From positions 1 to 15,008 of the forward strand of contig CAKUYZ010000039.1 in NCBI GenBank assembly GCA_934717675.1: a stretch of DNA of 15,008 nt, read 5' to 3'. This DNA is from an uncultured Bacteroidales bacterium. GTDB taxonomy: Bacteria > Bacteroidota > Bacteroidia > Bacteroidales > Marinilabiliaceae. Position 1 is the first letter of the stretch. Every line of letters begins with the position of its first letter. A program made the position numbers and the translations under genes. The notes below the pieces were generated by a model that did not search any database, was not told the origin of the DNA, and saw only the letters and a program-made list of their open reading frames with translations. This document shows, one piece after another, positions 14,054 through 15,008 of the stretch.

Positions 14054-15008
14054 CTAAAGGTCGTGGCCGCAATAGCTCAAATCAAAACTTTTATTACAGA
14101 TGGGGAAGTCGGAAATGCCATTACCGCGGACTGCCATAGCGAGCCCCATCCAATTGTGGACAGAAGGATCCACCACTTTATATGTGGACAAGGCGCCATT
14201 GCCATCAGTCTGAGCCACATGGCACAAGACCCCGCGCCACCCCTCCACGAGCGCCACGACAGTCATGCCGGGCCGCAGACTCAGCTCGGCGCAACTTTCA
14301 CGAACGTCGCTCTCGGGTCTCATCTCTATGAGTTTGCGCACATTAGCGAGAGACTGCAAGACCTCCTCATATCTCACTTTGGCTCTTGCGAAGACATCGC
14401 CACTTTGCAAAACGACCGGCACCACACCTAAAGACTTGTAAAGCAAGTAGGGATGCGTAGCCCTCACGTCGCGACCTAGCCCCGAGGCTTTGGCAGGCAT
14501 CCCGACAAGGCCCAAGCGCAATGCCGTCTCGATGGACACTACGCCCGTGCGCTCAATGCGCGACAAGACGGACGGCAAGTCAAACATTTGCTCGGCCATT
14601 TCTCGGAAATCGGGTTCGAAAGCCGCGGCGGTCTCTAGCCAAGTGTCCGCCAAAGCCCTGGTGAACGCAAAGTTAGTCCGGCCTGGCCGTATCAGACTTT
14701 TTGCAAAACGGCTGCCACACCACTTCTGAAAGAAGTTTATCATAGGTGTGCGGAGGCGGCCGAAAACGGCATTACCCAGTTGGTACGCAATGTCGGTGCA
14801 TATGGCGCTCAGATCTCCTGTATGCACCGCAATGCGCTCATGCTCAAGTGCCACCGTGCGATCGTAGGCCAACTCTGGAGAGACTGAGACGCCGGCGAGA
14901 GCCTCGTAGGCCGCAGAGAAAGCCGTGGCGTGCCCCACCACTGTGTCTCCCGCAATGTTCTCAGCCAAAGTGGCGCGTTGGAGGGGCTTAGTCTTTTCTA
15001 GCATAAGA
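14054..15008 (-). CDS. Ehr-type large subunit (NuoD / HycE-like, without NiFe ligands), partial
   Basis: This is the C-terminal part (at least 316 residues) of a protein homologous to the large subunit of group-4 NiFe hydrogenases and NuoD of complex I. The frame is open to the window edge, and the ATG at 15004 is probably internal since families of this type have about 400-550 residues. Visible family features are HATAFSAAYEALAGV, LEHERIAVHTGDL, and the C-terminal DPSVHNW...ISDFPICNKSFDLSYCGHDL signature, which I recall from hydrogenase-related (Ehr) proteins. The first NiFe motif RICGIC aligns with NIAGDT (visible residues 16-21), so both cysteines are replaced by Ala18 and Thr21. The C-terminal DPCxxC is absent, and the chain ends at GHDL. 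It therefore should not bind a NiFe centre. It is followed 30 bases later by the small-subunit gene; membrane subunits are expected upstream, outside the window. Confidence 0.85.
   Translation of the reverse strand, partial: LMLEKTKPLQRATLAENIAGDTVVGHATAFSAAYEALAGVSVSPELAYDRTVALEHERIAVHTGDLSAICTDIAYQLGNAVFGRLRTPMINFFQKWCGSRFAKSLIRPGRTNFAFTRALADTWLETAAAFEPDFREMAEQMFDLPSVLSRIERTGVVSIETALRLGLVGMPAKASGLGRDVRATHPYLLYKSLGVVPVVLQSGDVFARAKVRYEEVLQSLANVRKLIEMRPESDVRESCAELSLRPGMTVVALVEGWRGVLCHVAQTDGNGALSTYKVVDPSVHNWMGLAMAVRGNGISDFPICNKSFDLSYCGHDL

Noticed and set aside
13268..15008. Active NiFe hydrogenase or formate hydrogenlyase
   Set aside because: Overall similarity suggests it, but the NiFe cysteines and most proximal-cluster cysteines are absent, so hydrogen chemistry is not supported.
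1..15008. Mobile elements, prophage, defence genes or CRISPR arrays
   Set aside because: No transposase, integrase, direct-repeat array or abrupt change in gene content was found; the genes are chromosomal housekeeping plus one respiratory-type operon end.

Overview
The window looks like chromosomal DNA from a member of the Bacteroidota, most likely the order Bacteroidales. The evidence is an RluA-family protein with the long coiled-coil N-terminal region I know from that group, a gyrA gene followed by an exported TPR protein, promoters of the Bacteroidota type (TTTG, about 19-21 bases, then TAnnTTTG) before gyrA and tRNA-Leu, and mostly A-rich leaders without Shine-Dalgarno sites. No insertion sequence, phage gene or CRISPR array was seen. 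The genus cannot be fixed from the sequence alone.

Layout. At the left (7-1689, + strand) is the RluA-type pseudouridine synthase, convergent with everything else and separated from it by a perfect bidirectional terminator (1805-1843). All remaining genes are on the minus strand and read from right to left. From the right edge these are: (a) the end of an operon for a complex-I-like, group-4 hydrogenase-related membrane complex, with the large subunit (14054 to past the edge) followed by a ferredoxin/NuoB-like small subunit (13268-14023); (b) tRNA-Leu(CAG) with its own promoter, then a terminator hairpin that nearly touches the start of a tRNA dihydrouridine synthase gene (dus), followed by a small cysteine-cluster protein; (c) a 411-base region holding a minus-strand terminator and the gyrA promoter; (d) gyrA and an exported TPR protein, closed by a strong terminator; (e) an SF1 Upf1/IGHMBP2-type helicase; (f) thiD and uvrA, four bases apart.

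Functionally most of the window is housekeeping: RNA modification (pseudouridine synthase, Dus, tRNA-Leu), DNA topology and repair (GyrA, UvrA, helicase) and thiamine synthesis (ThiD). The notable part is the right end. The large subunit resembles a NiFe-hydrogenase/NuoD catalytic subunit but has lost the NiFe-binding cysteines: the N-terminal motif reads NIAGDT where RICGIC is expected, and there is no C-terminal DPCxxC. The small subunit resembles NuoB/HycG/HyfI but keeps only one of the four cysteines for the proximal iron-sulfur cluster. This fits the poorly understood energy-converting hydrogenase-related (Ehr) complexes, here in a form that seems to keep a single iron-sulfur cluster in the two visible subunits. 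The membrane subunits would lie beyond position 15008.
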